NCBI RefSeq assembly: GCF_014692875.1
Contig: NZ_CP061171.1
Location: 5,580,001-5,644,000, forward strand
Origin: Pedobacter riviphilus
Lineage (GTDB): Bacteria > Bacteroidota > Bacteroidia > Sphingobacteriales > Sphingobacteriaceae
DNA length: 64,000 bases
Direction: 5' to 3'
Shown one piece after another: positions 17,480-27,339 of the stretch. Within the stretch, counting starts at the first letter, position 1, and each line of letters starts with the position of its first letter. A program made the translations under genes and the position numbers. Below the pieces are notes generated by a model. That model was not told where the DNA came from. It ran no database searches and worked only from the letters and a program-made list of their open reading frames with translations.

Positions 17480-18049
17480 ATGCAAGATGAAATTCTTTTA
17501 CAGATAAGCGGAAAAATTAAGGAAAGACGTAAAGAACTTGGCATTACCGTTCAGGAGCTTGCAGATAAAGCAGAAGTAAGCAAAGGCCTTATTTCTCAGA
17601 TCGAAAACAGCAGAACTATCCCATCATTGATGGTATTGATGGATATTATTAAAAGCCTGCAGATAGATCTGAACAGCTTTTTTAAAGACATCAATTTTCA
17701 TAAGAAAGATGCCCCCGTTCTGGTGAAACGAAAAGATCAATACCAGAAGTTCGAAAAGGAACAGGCAATAGGGTTTAACTACTCGCGTATTTTAACCAAG
17801 AATATTAAATTTTCTACTGCCGATTTTGTGCTGCTCGAGTTGGAGGTAAATGCGCATCGCCCAATGGTGAAAACGGAAGCCTTCGAATTTAAGTACATGA
17901 TAGAAGGTAAAGTAGAATACCAGTTTTCGAAAAAGAAAATTATACTCGAAAAGGGAGACTCCATGCTTTTTGATGGAAGGCTTTCACATACGCCGGTTAA
18001 CGTTGGTGATGGCAAAGCGCTAATGCTGGTTATTTATTTTTTTGAGTAA
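17480..18049 (+). CDS. XRE-family transcriptional regulator with C-terminal cupin domain
   Basis: A 189-residue regulator. Residues ~8-65 are a helix-turn-helix (Thr-Val-Gln-Glu-Leu-Ala-Asp-Lys-Ala, Lys-Gly-Leu-Ile-Ser-Gln-Ile-Glu-Asn). Residues ~110-187 form a single cupin barrel (Lys-Tyr-Met-Ile-Glu-Gly-Lys-Val-Glu-Tyr, Gly-Asp-Ser-Met-Leu-Phe-Asp, His-Thr-Pro-Val-Asn). XRE-cupin proteins usually sense a small molecule and control neighbouring uptake or catabolic genes. It precedes the phosphatase, DUF5690, FAD oxidoreductase, SusC and SusD genes on the same strand, and near-palindromes upstream of two of them could be its sites. Confidence 0.92.
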   Translation: MQDEILLQISGKIKERRKELGITVQELADKAEVSKGLISQIENSRTIPSLMVLMDIIKSLQIDLNSFFKDINFHKKDAPVLVKRKDQYQKFEKEQAIGFNYSRILTKNIKFSTADFVLLELEVNAHRPMVKTEAFEFKYMIEGKVEYQFSKKKIILEKGDSMLFDGRLSHTPVNVGDGKALMLVIYFFE

Positions 18050-18057
18050 TATTGTTA

Positions 18058-18073
18058 TAAACAAAGTTTATTA
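18058..18073. promoter_or_regulatory. Candidate operator TAAACAAAGTTTATTA upstream of the phosphatase-family gene
   Basis: A near-palindrome (TAAAC, three bases, GTTTA). Fourteen of its 16 bases match TAAACAATGTTTACTA at 19226-19241, upstream of the DUF5690 gene. It begins 9 bases after the stop of the XRE-cupin regulator gene. Binding by that regulator is inferred from position only. Confidence 0.45.
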
Positions 18074-18271
18074 ATACTTAACAATTATCTACCTTCATCT
18101 TTATAAACCAATCTTAGGTTTGGTAATAGAAAAACATGAATATGAAACCATCATGATTTTTCAAGCCAAAAGGGATGAATAAACGGGTCAAGCCTTCTTG
18201 AGCACCGTAAAAACATCTACATGGGTGAAAAAACTGATTGTTTCATCACAATTGAACTAAATTATAAATTG

Positions 18272-19162
18272 ATGAAAAAATTTTTGAAAAGTACTTTAGT
18301 ACTACTTTGTTTATGTGTATTTGCGCAGGCACAATCTAAAAAAATTAAACACGTTGTCTTAATTGGTTGCGATGGTTTTGGTGGCTACGCTTTGCCAGAG
18401 GCGAATATGCCTAATCTTAAAGCATTAATGGCCAATGGCTCATGGACTACCCAGGCACGCTGTGTATTGCCGTCTTCAAGTGCGGTAAACTGGGCCTCTT
18501 TACTAATGGGGGCGGGGCCAACCGAACATGGTTATACCGAATGGGATAGTAAGGTGCCCGAAATTCCGTCTATTACCAAAACATCTTATGGTTTGTTCCC
18601 GGGAATATTTAGTGTAATCAGAGATCAAAAAAAACAAGCTAAAACAGCTATTGTGTATAGTTGGAGCGGAATTGGTTATTTGTTTGAAAAAGAAGCTGTA
18701 AATATTATCGTTAGTGGAAATGATAAAGATGATTTTTGTGCCGATACTACTGCTGCGATTATCAAAAAAGAGAAACCTTATTTTACCTTCCTGCATTTAG
18801 ACGAACCTGATGGTACAGGGCATTCAATCGGTCACCGTACACCGGCTTACTATAAACAACTTGAGCTGGTAGACCAGCGGATTGGTAAAATTGTAAAAGC
18901 AGTTAAAGATGCAGGTATTGCTGATGAAACCGTTATCCTGGTTACTGCCGATCATGGCGGAAAAGGTAAAGGTCATGGCGGTAAATCGCTCGATGAGGTG
19001 CAGATCCCATGGATTATCTCGGGACCTGGCGTTCGTAAAAACCATGAATTAAAAGATGCGATTATTACTTACGATACAGCCGCAACACTGGCCTGGTTAA
19101 TGGGTTTACAGCAACCGCAAAGTTGGAGAGGCAGGCCAGTGTTAGAGGCTTTTACGAAATAA
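18272..19162 (+). CDS. Secreted alkaline-phosphatase-superfamily hydrolase (phosphodiesterase/nucleotide pyrophosphatase-like)
   Basis: A 296-residue protein with a signal peptide ending Ala-Gln-Ala-Gln, which is why I chose ATG 18272 over an upstream in-frame ATG at 18221. The metal and nucleophile sites of the superfamily are present: Asp34 in Gly-Cys-Asp-Gly-Phe, a Ser-Ser-Ser run at 68-70 as nucleophile, Asp180-Gly-Thr-Gly-His184 with His188, Asp227-His228-Gly-Gly, and His235. It should hydrolyse a phosphate or phosphonate ester outside the inner membrane. It is shorter than classical alkaline phosphatase and closer to type I phosphodiesterases. It belongs to the regulator-transporter-oxidase-SusCD locus. 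Confidence 0.85.
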   Translation: MKKFLKSTLVLLCLCVFAQAQSKKIKHVVLIGCDGFGGYALPEANMPNLKALMANGSWTTQARCVLPSSSAVNWASLLMGAGPTEHGYTEWDSKVPEIPSITKTSYGLFPGIFSVIRDQKKQAKTAIVYSWSGIGYLFEKEAVNIIVSGNDKDDFCADTTAAIIKKEKPYFTFLHLDEPDGTGHSIGHRTPAYYKQLELVDQRIGKIVKAVKDAGIADETVILVTADHGGKGKGHGGKSLDEVQIPWIISGPGVRKNHELKDAIITYDTAATLAWLMGLQQPQSWRGRPVLEAFTK

Positions 19163-19211
19163 TATGCCAAACCCTAAACGGTAAAAATTTAACAATTTGA
19201 TAATTTTGAAT

Positions 19212-19241
19212 TTGTTTACTAATAATAAACAATGTTTACTA
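19212..19241. promoter_or_regulatory. Candidate operator cluster upstream of the DUF5690 gene
   Basis: TGTTTACTA occurs twice, at 19213-19221 and 19233-19241, 20 bases apart (about two helical turns). The first copy's TTGTTTA (19212-19218) also pairs with TAAACAA (19226-19232). The near-palindrome TAAACAATGTTTACTA (19226-19241) recurs upstream of the phosphatase-family gene. Confidence 0.5.
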
Positions 19242-19319
19242 TTGTGTTTTTAAATGAAATACATATGTTAATCAAATTAGTGGTGTTCGGTATGATAAAC
19301 AACATAAGCAGATATTAGG

Positions 19320-20638
19320 ATGGGTTTGCTTCATCTTGCCCGTAAAAAAGCACTTAATTGGCCTTATTGGTTAATTACAGTGCTTGGTGGTATAGCAGCA
19401 TTTGGTTGTTATACCAGTATGTATGCCTTTCGTAAAGCTTTTGCTTCTGCTACTTTTGAGCACCAGGAATTTTTGCATATCGATTATAAAGTTTGGTTGG
19501 TTATTGCACAAATGCTAGGTTATACCTTAAGTAAGTTTTACGGCATCCGTTTCATTTCCGAATCGGGGAAAAGTAACCGGGCAAGGAGTATCATTTTTCT
19601 GATCCTATTTTCCTGGCTTGCCCTGCTCGGATTTGCCTTGGTGCCTGCTCCATACAATATTGTGTTTCTTTTCCTTAATGGTTTCCCTTTGGGCATGATA
19701 TGGGGTTTGGTATTCAGCTATCTGGAAGGAAGAAAAACAACCGAATTTATGGGGGCGTTAATGTCGATCAGTTTAATATTTGCCTCAGGTTTTGTTAAAA
19801 CGGTAGCGCGTACACTAATGTCGTTTGCTTCAGTAAGCGATTATTGGATGCCTTTTCTTACCGGACTGGTTTTCCTGCTTCCATTGTTCCTTTTTGTTTT
19901 TTGCCTGGAGGTTATTCCACCACCTTCAAAAGAAGATCAGGAGCTACGTACCAAACGGGTACCGATGGATGCGAAACAGCGCAGAAAATTTATCACTACG
20001 TTTTTGCCGGGTATTATTTTAACCATTATCATTTACGTACTGCTTACCTGTATCCGCGATATGCGCGATAATTTCGAAGTAGAAATCTGGAACGGCTTAG
20101 GTATTCATAATAACCATATCTACACGCAGATTGATACCCTGATTTCGGTTGTGGTATTGGTGATGATGGGGCTTTTAATCCTGATCAAAGATAACCTTAA
20201 AGCCTTCACTGTGATCCATATCATGATTATTTCAGGCTGTTTGCTAATTGGCGTAAGTACATTCTTTTTCGATAGGGGGTACATTGGGCCGGTAAGCTGG
20301 ATGGCTATACTCGGGATGGGGCTATATATGGCCTACATTCCGTATAATGCTATTTTTTTTGAACGGATGATTGCCAATTTTCATTACAAAGGCAACATCG
20401 GTTTATTATGTACGTGGCCGATTCTATTGGTTATGTAGGTAGTTTTTCGGTATTGATGATGCACGAATTTGGCGAAACGAATATTAGCTGGATGCATTTC
20501 TTTAAACAGTGTTTGTTTGCTGTGCCACTCATTGGAGGGGCTTGCAGTGTACTCTCGCTGATTTATTTCAGGAGGAAAACTTTGGTTACAAATAAAAAGA
20601 TGCAGACAACGGGAAAAATGGTTTTAACAGGGAAATAA
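19320..20638 (+). pseudogene. DUF5690-family multispanning membrane protein (MFS-like), single-base frameshift
   Basis: Two frames together form one membrane protein of 439 residues. The upstream part (to 20438) has about ten hydrophobic segments, with Ala-Phe-Gly-Cys-Tyr-Thr-Ser-Met-Tyr-Ala-Phe-Arg-Lys early on. The downstream part, to 20638, holds Tyr-Val-Ala-Asp-Ser-Ile-Gly-Tyr and the last segments. One T is missing in the run at 20402-20404; restoring it gives 440 codons and Asn-Ile-Gly-Phe-Ile-Met-Tyr across the join. DUF5690 proteins look like major-facilitator transporters. In this locus it is the natural inner-membrane permease for the ligand taken up by SusCD. Probably an assembly error rather than a dead gene. 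Confidence 0.82.
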
Positions 20639-20704
20639 AATGTGACTTCGGTTAATAATATACCTTTAAAAGATCTCCTGTAAATATTTTACTTTATAGT
20701 AGTC

Positions 20705-20760
20705 ACCCTGAATTTATTTCAGGGTCTATTTAGTAGAAAGATGCTGAAACAAGTTCAGCA
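20705..20760. repeat. REP-like pair of hairpins between DUF5690 and FAD oxidoreductase genes
   Basis: ACCCTGAA (20705-20712) pairs with TTCAGGGT (20718-20725), and TGCTGAA (20742-20748) pairs with TTCAGCA (20754-20760). The two hairpins share the CTGAA/TTCAG core, as in dispersed BIME-type elements of this phylum. It could also attenuate read-through from the upstream gene. Confidence 0.6.
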
Positions 20761-20857
20761 AAGATGATCTCATTATGTAATGGGGTTAAAAAATGACCAT
20801 TATAATAAATCTTAACGATGTAAATAATTTTAAAAGCATCTTAAAAATAAACAAACA

Positions 20858-22018
20858 ATGAATAAACATTTCGATCTTATTGTAATTGGTGGAGGTATTT
20901 TAGGAACATTCCATGCTTACCATGCTTTACTTTCGGGCAAATCTGTTTTACAGCTCGAAAAAGACAATTTTCCGGTAGGCGCTACCGTGCGTAATTTTGG
21001 CCAGGTGGTGCCATCGGGTATGGAAGCCGAATGGTTCGAATACGGTGTTGCTGGTTTAGAGATTTATAAATCCATCCAGCAAGAATTTGATATCTCCGTG
21101 CAGCAAAATGGCAGTGTTTATATCGCATCAGATAATGATGAGCAGACCCTGATCCATGAACTGAAAGCGCATTACGATACCATCGGTTACGAAACCGAAT
21201 TGCTCAGTCAGCAAGCAGTTTTAAAGAAATATCCTGCTATTAAATCTTCTTATGCCAAAGAAGCTATCTTTTTTCCGAAGGAAATTAGTGTAGCACCAGA
21301 TCAAATGATCCATCGCCTGCACGAATATATGCAGACTAAATTTGAACGGTACACACTTAAATACAATAGTCCGGTTACGGCCTGCGAAAGCAAAGGAACT
21401 GGTGTAGCGATTGGTTTAAGAAACAATAGCGAACTTTTTACAGCAGAGAAAGCCATTATCTGTAACGGTTACGAATTTAAATTGCTTTATCCTGAACTGT
21501 TTAGTGAAAGTGGTATTGTGGTAAGTAAGCTACAGATGATGCGTAGTATTCCTATGCCAGAGGTTACTTTAGCCGGTAATATTTTAACCGGACTAACCAC
21601 CAGGCGTTACGAGAGTTTTGAGCACTATTGCCCTTCTTTCAAAAGCATTACAACTCCCGAACATTACGATGAATTGAAAAAATGGGGTATCCATATCCTG
21701 TTTAAAAAGGCTGCAGATAATACAATCATTATTGGCGATTCGCACGTATATGCCGACGTAAACCATTTCGATGAGCTTGGTTTCGATTTAAGCCATCATA
21801 TTAATGAGCTCATGCTCGAAGAAGCGGCCCGGATTGTTAATTTTGATGTGCGCAAACTGCAAAATACCTGGGCCGGATTTTATCCGCAGCACGCAACAAA
21901 ACACATTGTAACTTACGATCTCGACGATCGAATCCATATCCGTACAGCTATTGGCGGTAAAGGAATGACCGCCAGTGCAGGTTATGCTGCAGAAAGTATT
22001 AAGAAAATATTTAGTTAA
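20858..22018 (+). CDS. TIGR03364-type FAD-dependent oxidoreductase (aminophosphonate-linked)
   Basis: A 386-residue DAO-type flavoenzyme. The dinucleotide-binding Gly-Gly-Gly-Ile-Leu-Gly is at residues 11-16. The family mark Gly-Ala-Thr-Val-Arg-Asn-Phe-Gly-Gln-Val follows at 41-50, and the C-terminus has Gly-Gly-Lys-Gly-Met-Thr. I recognise this as the TIGR03364 clade, which is described as being encoded beside phosphonatase-like hydrolases and proposed to oxidise an aminophosphonate. That assignment is from memory of the family. The expected product is a phosphono-aldehyde, but no phosphonatase gene is visible in the window. It lies between the DUF5690 and SusC genes on the same strand. Confidence 0.85.
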   Translation: MNKHFDLIVIGGGILGTFHAYHALLSGKSVLQLEKDNFPVGATVRNFGQVVPSGMEAEWFEYGVAGLEIYKSIQQEFDISVQQNGSVYIASDNDEQTLIHELKAHYDTIGYETELLSQQAVLKKYPAIKSSYAKEAIFFPKEISVAPDQMIHRLHEYMQTKFERYTLKYNSPVTACESKGTGVAIGLRNNSELFTAEKAIICNGYEFKLLYPELFSESGIVVSKLQMMRSIPMPEVTLAGNILTGLTTRRYESFEHYCPSFKSITTPEHYDELKKWGIHILFKKAADNTIIIGDSHVYADVNHFDELGFDLSHHINELMLEEAARIVNFDVRKLQNTWAGFYPQHATKHIVTYDLDDRIHIRTAIGGKGMTASAGYAAESIKKIFS

Positions 22019-22053
22019 CAAATACTAAACAAAAATAGGGGTTTTTGTTAACT
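22013..22053. promoter_or_regulatory. Inverted repeat AGTTAACAAA / TTTGTTAACT upstream of SusC
   Basis: A perfect 10-base inverted repeat (22013-22022 and 22044-22053) with 21 bases between the arms. The left arm contains the stop codon of the FAD oxidoreductase gene and the right arm ends 68 bases before the SusC ATG. No T-run follows, so an operator or a weak attenuator is more likely than a terminator. Confidence 0.45.
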
Positions 22054-22121
22054 AAAAGTTGGCATTAGGCTAACATGTATATCTTATCATTGCATCTATA
22101 AAACTAAAAAATTATAGATAA

Positions 22122-25100
22122 ATGAAACATCTCTACAAGATGAAGATGTGCATGGTAGCTTTACTGCTGTTGTGCCTCACGCCTTATTTTACTTGGGCAC
22201 AAACAAAAATTGCTGGTCTGGTTAAAGACGATGCGCAACAGCCGATCCCTAGTGTTAGCGTACTGGTAAAAGGGACTAAAAAAGCTACTTCTACCGATCA
22301 GTCGGGGCGCTTTACCCTCGATGCCAAAGCAGGCGAAACACTTGTTTTTAGTTCGATCGGATTTTTGCCGCAAGAAGTTCAGGTTACGGGCGCAAACCTA
22401 ACTGTAACATTAAAAACAGATTCGAAAAATTTAAACGAGGTAGTGGTTACCGCCCTCGGTATCCGTAAAGAGAAACGAAACCTGGGATATGCCATTCAGG
22501 AAGTAAAAGGTGCCGATCTGGTAAAAGCCAGAGAAGCTAATCCGGTAAACGGATTGGTAGGAAAGGTTGCTGGTTTAACTGTTGGTGTATCTTCAGAGCT
22601 TTTGGGCCGCTCGTCGCTTTACCTTCGTGGCAATGATGTTAATTTGGTAGTGGTAGATGGGGTGCCGATCAATTCGGATACCTGGAACATCAATCCCGAT
22701 GATATCGATACTTATACTGTGCTTAAAGGCCCTGCAGCTGCTGCGCTTTATGGCTACCAGGCTTATAATGGTGCATTATTAATTACCACTAAAAGAGGTA
22801 AGCTAAGCGATAAGGGTTTTACAGTAGAGTTAAATTCGAGCACCCAATTTAACAAAGGATTTATCGCTTTGCCGAAAAGCCAGGATGAGTATGGGCCAGG
22901 CGAGCACAGTGCTTATGCTTTTGGCGATGGAAAAGGCGGTGGTTTAAATGATGGTGATTACGATATCTGGGGGCCAAAATTCGATGGTCAGTTGATTCCT
23001 CAATATGACAGCCCGATTGTAAACGGTGTGCGCCAGGGTACGCCATGGGTAGCACGTGGAAAAGATAACTTAAAGCGTTTTATCCAAACGGGGCTGCTTT
23101 CTGCCAACAACATTGCCTTATCTTCTGCAACAGATAAGTATAATTTAAGGGTTTCTATTTCCAATAATTATCAAAAAGGAATTATACCGAACACACAATT
23201 AAATATCAACAACTTTAATGTGAGCGGTTCGTATAATATCAGTCCGAAGCTAAGAGCAGAAGCCTATATCAATTACAGCCGTCAGTTTTCTGATAATATC
23301 CCTGATGTAAACTATGGCCCTAACAGTATAATTTATAACATGACCCTTTGGGGTGGTGCCGATTGGAACATCGACGATATGAAAAATTACTGGCAGCCAG
23401 GCAAAGAAGGGATCCAGTCTATCTATGCCGAATACCAACGTTACCATAATCCTTATTTTATGTCGTACGAATGGTTACGCGGACATAAAAAGAACGATAT
23501 TAACGGTTATGCGTCATTAAACTATAATGTAACCAAAGGATTGGATGTGCTGTTAAAAACGCAGATTTCGACTTACGACCAGTTAAGGACAGAGAAAATG
23601 CCATTTTCTGCTCACCCTTACGGACGTGAAGAAGGTTTGGGTGATTATAGGGAAGACCGCCGTAGCATGTTCGAAAACAATACCCAGTTGATATTAAAAT
23701 TTAACAAAAACGTTGGTGATTTATTCGAAATCAGCGCTTTTGGTGGCGGTAATGCCCGTAACTTCAGTTACAATTCGAGTTTTACCACTACAGACTATTT
23801 AAACGTTCCGAACGTATATAACTTCTCGAACTCTAAAAACCCGGTAAAAGCCTTCAATTTTAACTCTAAAATGTTGGTGTTAAGTGCTTTTTACTCGGTT
23901 GATTTAAGCTTTAAAAAGTATCTGAATATCAATACCACAGGTCGTGTGGATAAAAACTCTGCACTTCCGCCGCGTAATAATTCAGCATTTTATCCTTCAG
24001 TTTCATTAAGTTCGGTAGTTTCTGATTATGTAAAAATGCCTGCTTTTATCTCTTTTGCAAAAGTAAGGGCATCGTATGCCAATGTTAAAGACCCTGGTTT
24101 GGGTACACAGGACTTTATCGGTGCAACGCCATTACAAAGTTATCCGGTTGGTTATGGCGCTGAATATACTTCGTCATATGGTGGCCCTGGCTATGGTCTT
24201 TCTTCGCCATACAGCATCAGGCCAACCTACAATAACCAAACAGGTGCCTATTATACCAATAACCTGATCGACCTGAATGCGGTAAAAGCTCAAAGCCGGA
24301 CCAATTACGAAGGCGGTATAGATCTTAAATTCCTTAAAAACAGGTTAGGTTTCGAAGCTACTTATTTCAGGTATGTTGATGGGCCGAAAATTATCAGACA
24401 AAATATCTCAGCAGCTACAGGCTACCAAACCAATACCATCAACGGCCGTAAAACGCAAAACAGTGGTGTGGAGTTAAGTTTATCAGGCACGCCAATTTTG
24501 ACTGATAAATTTGGTTGGGATGTTATGATCAACTGGTCTACCTACAAACAGATTTACAAAGAACTTGCCCAGGCGAAACCTCAGTTGATCAGTTCTTTAA
24601 AACCGGCGATCGTATAGACAATATCTACGGTTCTGTTTTAGCCAAAACACCAAGCGGACAGGTGATTCATACTTCAAGCGGAACGCCGATTTCGTTACCA
24701 GTTAGCCAGCTGTTAGGTCATGCCGATCCAAACTGGGTGTGGAGCATCGGTAACAAATTCAGGTATGAGAATTTCTCTTTCAGTTTCCAGTTAGATGGTA
24801 AAGTGGGTGGAGTAATGCAAGATTATGTGCGGTTAAAATCGTTCCAGGGCGGTCGCCAGATCGAAACTATCCAGGGTAAAATGGGCGAAGCCAGATACCA
24901 GGATTACCTGCGTGTAAACGATCCTACATATAAAGGTACATGGGTAGGCGATGGTGTAGTTATTGCCAATGGGGGTAAACTTAACTTCGATCCGGTTACT
25001 GGTGTAATTACCAATTACGGCGACCTAACTTTTGCGCCAAATACCACTCCTCAGCTTTTGCAGGATTATCTGGGTGTTTTTTATGGTGCCAAAGAAAACA

Positions 25101-25348
25101 CCATGATGAGCCGTACCTACGCCAAATTACGCGAAGTAACTTTTGGCTACCAGTTACCTAAAAAATTATTGGAGCGCACGTTTATCAAATCTGCCAATAT
25201 TTCGGTAGTTGGACGTAACCTGTTGTACTTTATCAATTCTACCTATAACGATGTTGATGTAGATCAGTATTCGGGTAGAGAAGGGACTTCTACGTTGCAA
25301 ACACCAACTACCAGAAGTGTAGGCTTTAACCTTAATGTTACTTTTTAA
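22122..25348 (+). pseudogene. SusC/RagA-family TonB-linked outer membrane transporter, single-base frameshift
   Basis: Two overlapping frames (to 24617, and to 25348) together give a SusC of about 1075 residues. It has a signal peptide ending Trp-Ala-Gln, a carboxypeptidase-like domain (about 28-105), a plug with Val-Val-Val-Asp-Gly-Val-Pro and Ala-Ala-Leu-Tyr-Gly-Tyr, and a barrel ending Gly-Phe-Asn-Leu-Asn-Val-Thr-Phe. One C is missing in the run at 24568-24570; restoring it makes the total 3228 bases and reads Leu-Ala-Pro-Gly-Glu-Thr across the join. It would import the ligand captured by the SusD lipoprotein encoded 10 bases downstream. No other damage is visible. Confidence 0.87.
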
Positions 25349-25358
25349 TCGCTAGAAC

Positions 25359-26926
25359 ATGAAATCAATATATAAAATACTGTTCCTCTTCATCATTGTT
25401 GCTGTTTGTGGCGGATGTAAGAAAGAATTTGAAGAAAATTTTAAAAATCCAAACCAGGCCGAAACCGTTCCGCCGAACTTATTATTGAACGGTATTTTGT
25501 TCGATATGTATGAAGCACCTTTTTCGGGCTCAGAAAGATGGAATCAGTACACTGCTGCCAACTATTTCTACTATGCAACCAATAATTACGATTGGACAGG
25601 CGCTTCTTTAGATTATACTACCCTAAAAAATATAGTAAAGATGGAAGAAGAAGCCAACCGTTTAGGTGGTGCAGTAGCTAAACCTTACCTGGCTTTGGCT
25701 AAATTCTTTAAAGCGTATTTCTTTGTGAAAATGAGTTTGAAAGTGGGCGATTTACCGATGACGGAAGCCTTAAAAGGTTTTGCCAACCTTACTCCAAAGT
25801 ACGATACCCAAAAAGATATCTTTAAACAATCGTTAACGTGGTTAGAAGAATCGAACAACGATTTATCGGCTTTAATTATTGCGGGCAATAAAGAATTAAA
25901 AGGCGATATCTATCTTAAAAATGACCTGGTTGCCTGGCAAAAGGTTGTAAATACCTTTAAATTAAGGACTTTGATCAATTTGAGTACAAAAGCGGATGAT
26001 GCAGACTTACAGGTAAAACAACAATTTGCTGCGGTATTGGGCAACCCGACCAAATATCCGGTTATGGAAAGTATGGCCGATAACCTACAGTTTGTATACA
26101 ACGAAAGTTTTAATAAATACCCGAACAATAAAGATAATTTTGGTAACGATGCTTTGCGTTATAACATGGCGGGTACTTATTTAAATACCCTTTCGAGTTA
26201 TAAAGATCCTAGGGCTTATATGGTTGCTGAGCCGGCAAGAGGAGTAGCGGAGGCCAACGGTTATGCCATTACCGATTACCGGAATTTTGTGGGAGCAAGT
26301 ACGGGTGAAGATCAGGGTGTGATGTTGGATAAGGTACAAAAAGGTTTGTATTCGCTTATTGGCCGTTATAGGTATTATAGTGGTTATACTGCCGAAAACA
26401 CCTTCATTATTTCTTATCCCGAGCTCTGTTTTATCAAAGCGGAGGGTATTAACCGTGGCTGGGCTACAGGCGATGCCGAAAGCTGGTATAAAAAGGGTAT
26501 CCAAGCCTCTATCGGTTTTTATGGTATCAAGGATGGCGTTAATGTGGTTACCTTTCTTAAAAAAGATGGTAAACTTGGCGAATTCGAAACTTACAATGTA
26601 AACTTCACTTTCGAGACAGATTATTACGCACAGCCTGTAATAAAATATGCTGGCAATACAGCTGAAGGCTTAAAGCAGATCCTTACCCAAAAATACCTGG
26701 CCTATTTCCGTAACTCTGGTTTTGAAGCTTATTACCAGTATCGCAGAACGGGTATCCCGAATTCCAGGTGGGTCCAGGTATAGGTAATAGCCAAAGGATT
26801 CCGAAACGTTTTCAGTACCCTACTATTGAAAGGACAACTAACGGCGAAAACCTAAAACAGGCCTTACTCCGTCAATATAACGGAACTGATGATATTAATC
26901 TGGAACCGTGGATCGTTAAACCTTAA
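25359..26926 (+). pseudogene. SusD-like (SusD_2 type) outer membrane lipoprotein, frameshift near C-terminus
   Basis: The main frame (to 26783) has a lipobox Cys-Gly-Gly-Cys-Lys-Lys, Asn-Pro-Asn-Gln-Ala-Glu early on, and the TPR-like helices of the SusD-like 2 group (Ala-Lys-Phe-Phe-Lys-Ala-Tyr-Phe). It ends too soon. The neighbouring frame continues the expected C-terminus, Arg-Ile-Pro-Lys-Arg-Phe-Gln-Tyr-Pro, to a stop at 26924-26926. One A or T is missing in CCGAATTCC near 26760; with it the gene has 523 codons. This lipoprotein would cap the SusC barrel of the same operon. A strong terminator follows. Confidence 0.85.
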
Positions 26927-26964
26927 TTGAATTGTTAACAATTTGATATTCAGTTTGAAGTATG

Positions 26965-27005
26965 GAAAACAATCCTCCGCTATAAAGGGAGGATTGTTTT
27001 CTTAA
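26965..27005 (+). terminator. Rho-independent terminator of the SusCD genes
   Basis: GAAAACAATCCTCC (26965-26978) and its exact reverse complement (26988-27001) form a 14-base stem with a nine-base loop. The T-run is part of the stem's descending arm. It lies 38 bases after the corrected SusD stop, which supports 26926 as the real gene end. Confidence 0.88.
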
Positions 27006-27126
27006 ATAATAATTGAATTAATTTTTGCATAAATAGTTTAAAAGCACTAATATTGCACTCCCAAAACGAACAAGGGTATTTAACTGCAAAGCGTAAATAA
27101 ACCTCGTTTTAGGAAATAACCAGCAC

Positions 27127-27200
27127 TCCTTCTTAGCTCAGCTGGTTAGAGCATCTGACTGTTAATCAGAGGGTCGCTGGTTCGAGCCCAGCAGAGGGAG
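27127..27200 (+). tRNA. tRNA-Asn (anticodon GTT)
   Basis: A complete cloverleaf. The acceptor arms TCCTTCT (27127-27133) and AGAGGGA (27193-27199) pair with one G-U. The D-arm contains AGCTCAGCTGGTTAGAGC, the anticodon stem TCTGA/TCAGA encloses the loop CTGTTAA with anticodon GTT, and the T-arm has GGTTCGAGCCC. The discriminator is G at 27200, and CCA is encoded at 27201-27203. Confidence 0.97.
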
Positions 27201-27202
27201 CC

Positions 27203-27233
27203 AAAACCCGCAACGAAAGTTGTGGGTTTTTTG
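27203..27233 (+). terminator. Rho-independent terminator after tRNA-Asn
   Basis: AAAACCCGCAAC (27203-27214) pairs with GTTGTGGGTTTT (27219-27230), with one G-U, around a GAAA loop, followed by T residues. It directly follows the encoded CCA end. Confidence 0.9.
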
Positions 27234-27339
27234 CATTTAGGGCTGGGCGAGAAGTTTATCCTGAATTACGGTATATCGCAGATATAACTATAAAAAATCT
27301 AGTACACGTAGCCATTTTGCCGAAAAGCCCACCTTAGCT

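Noticed and set aside
24515..25348. Programmed frameshifting to make the split SusC
   Set aside because: No slippery heptamer at the CCC run, and the same one-base loss occurs in five unrelated genes, so a sequence error is simpler.
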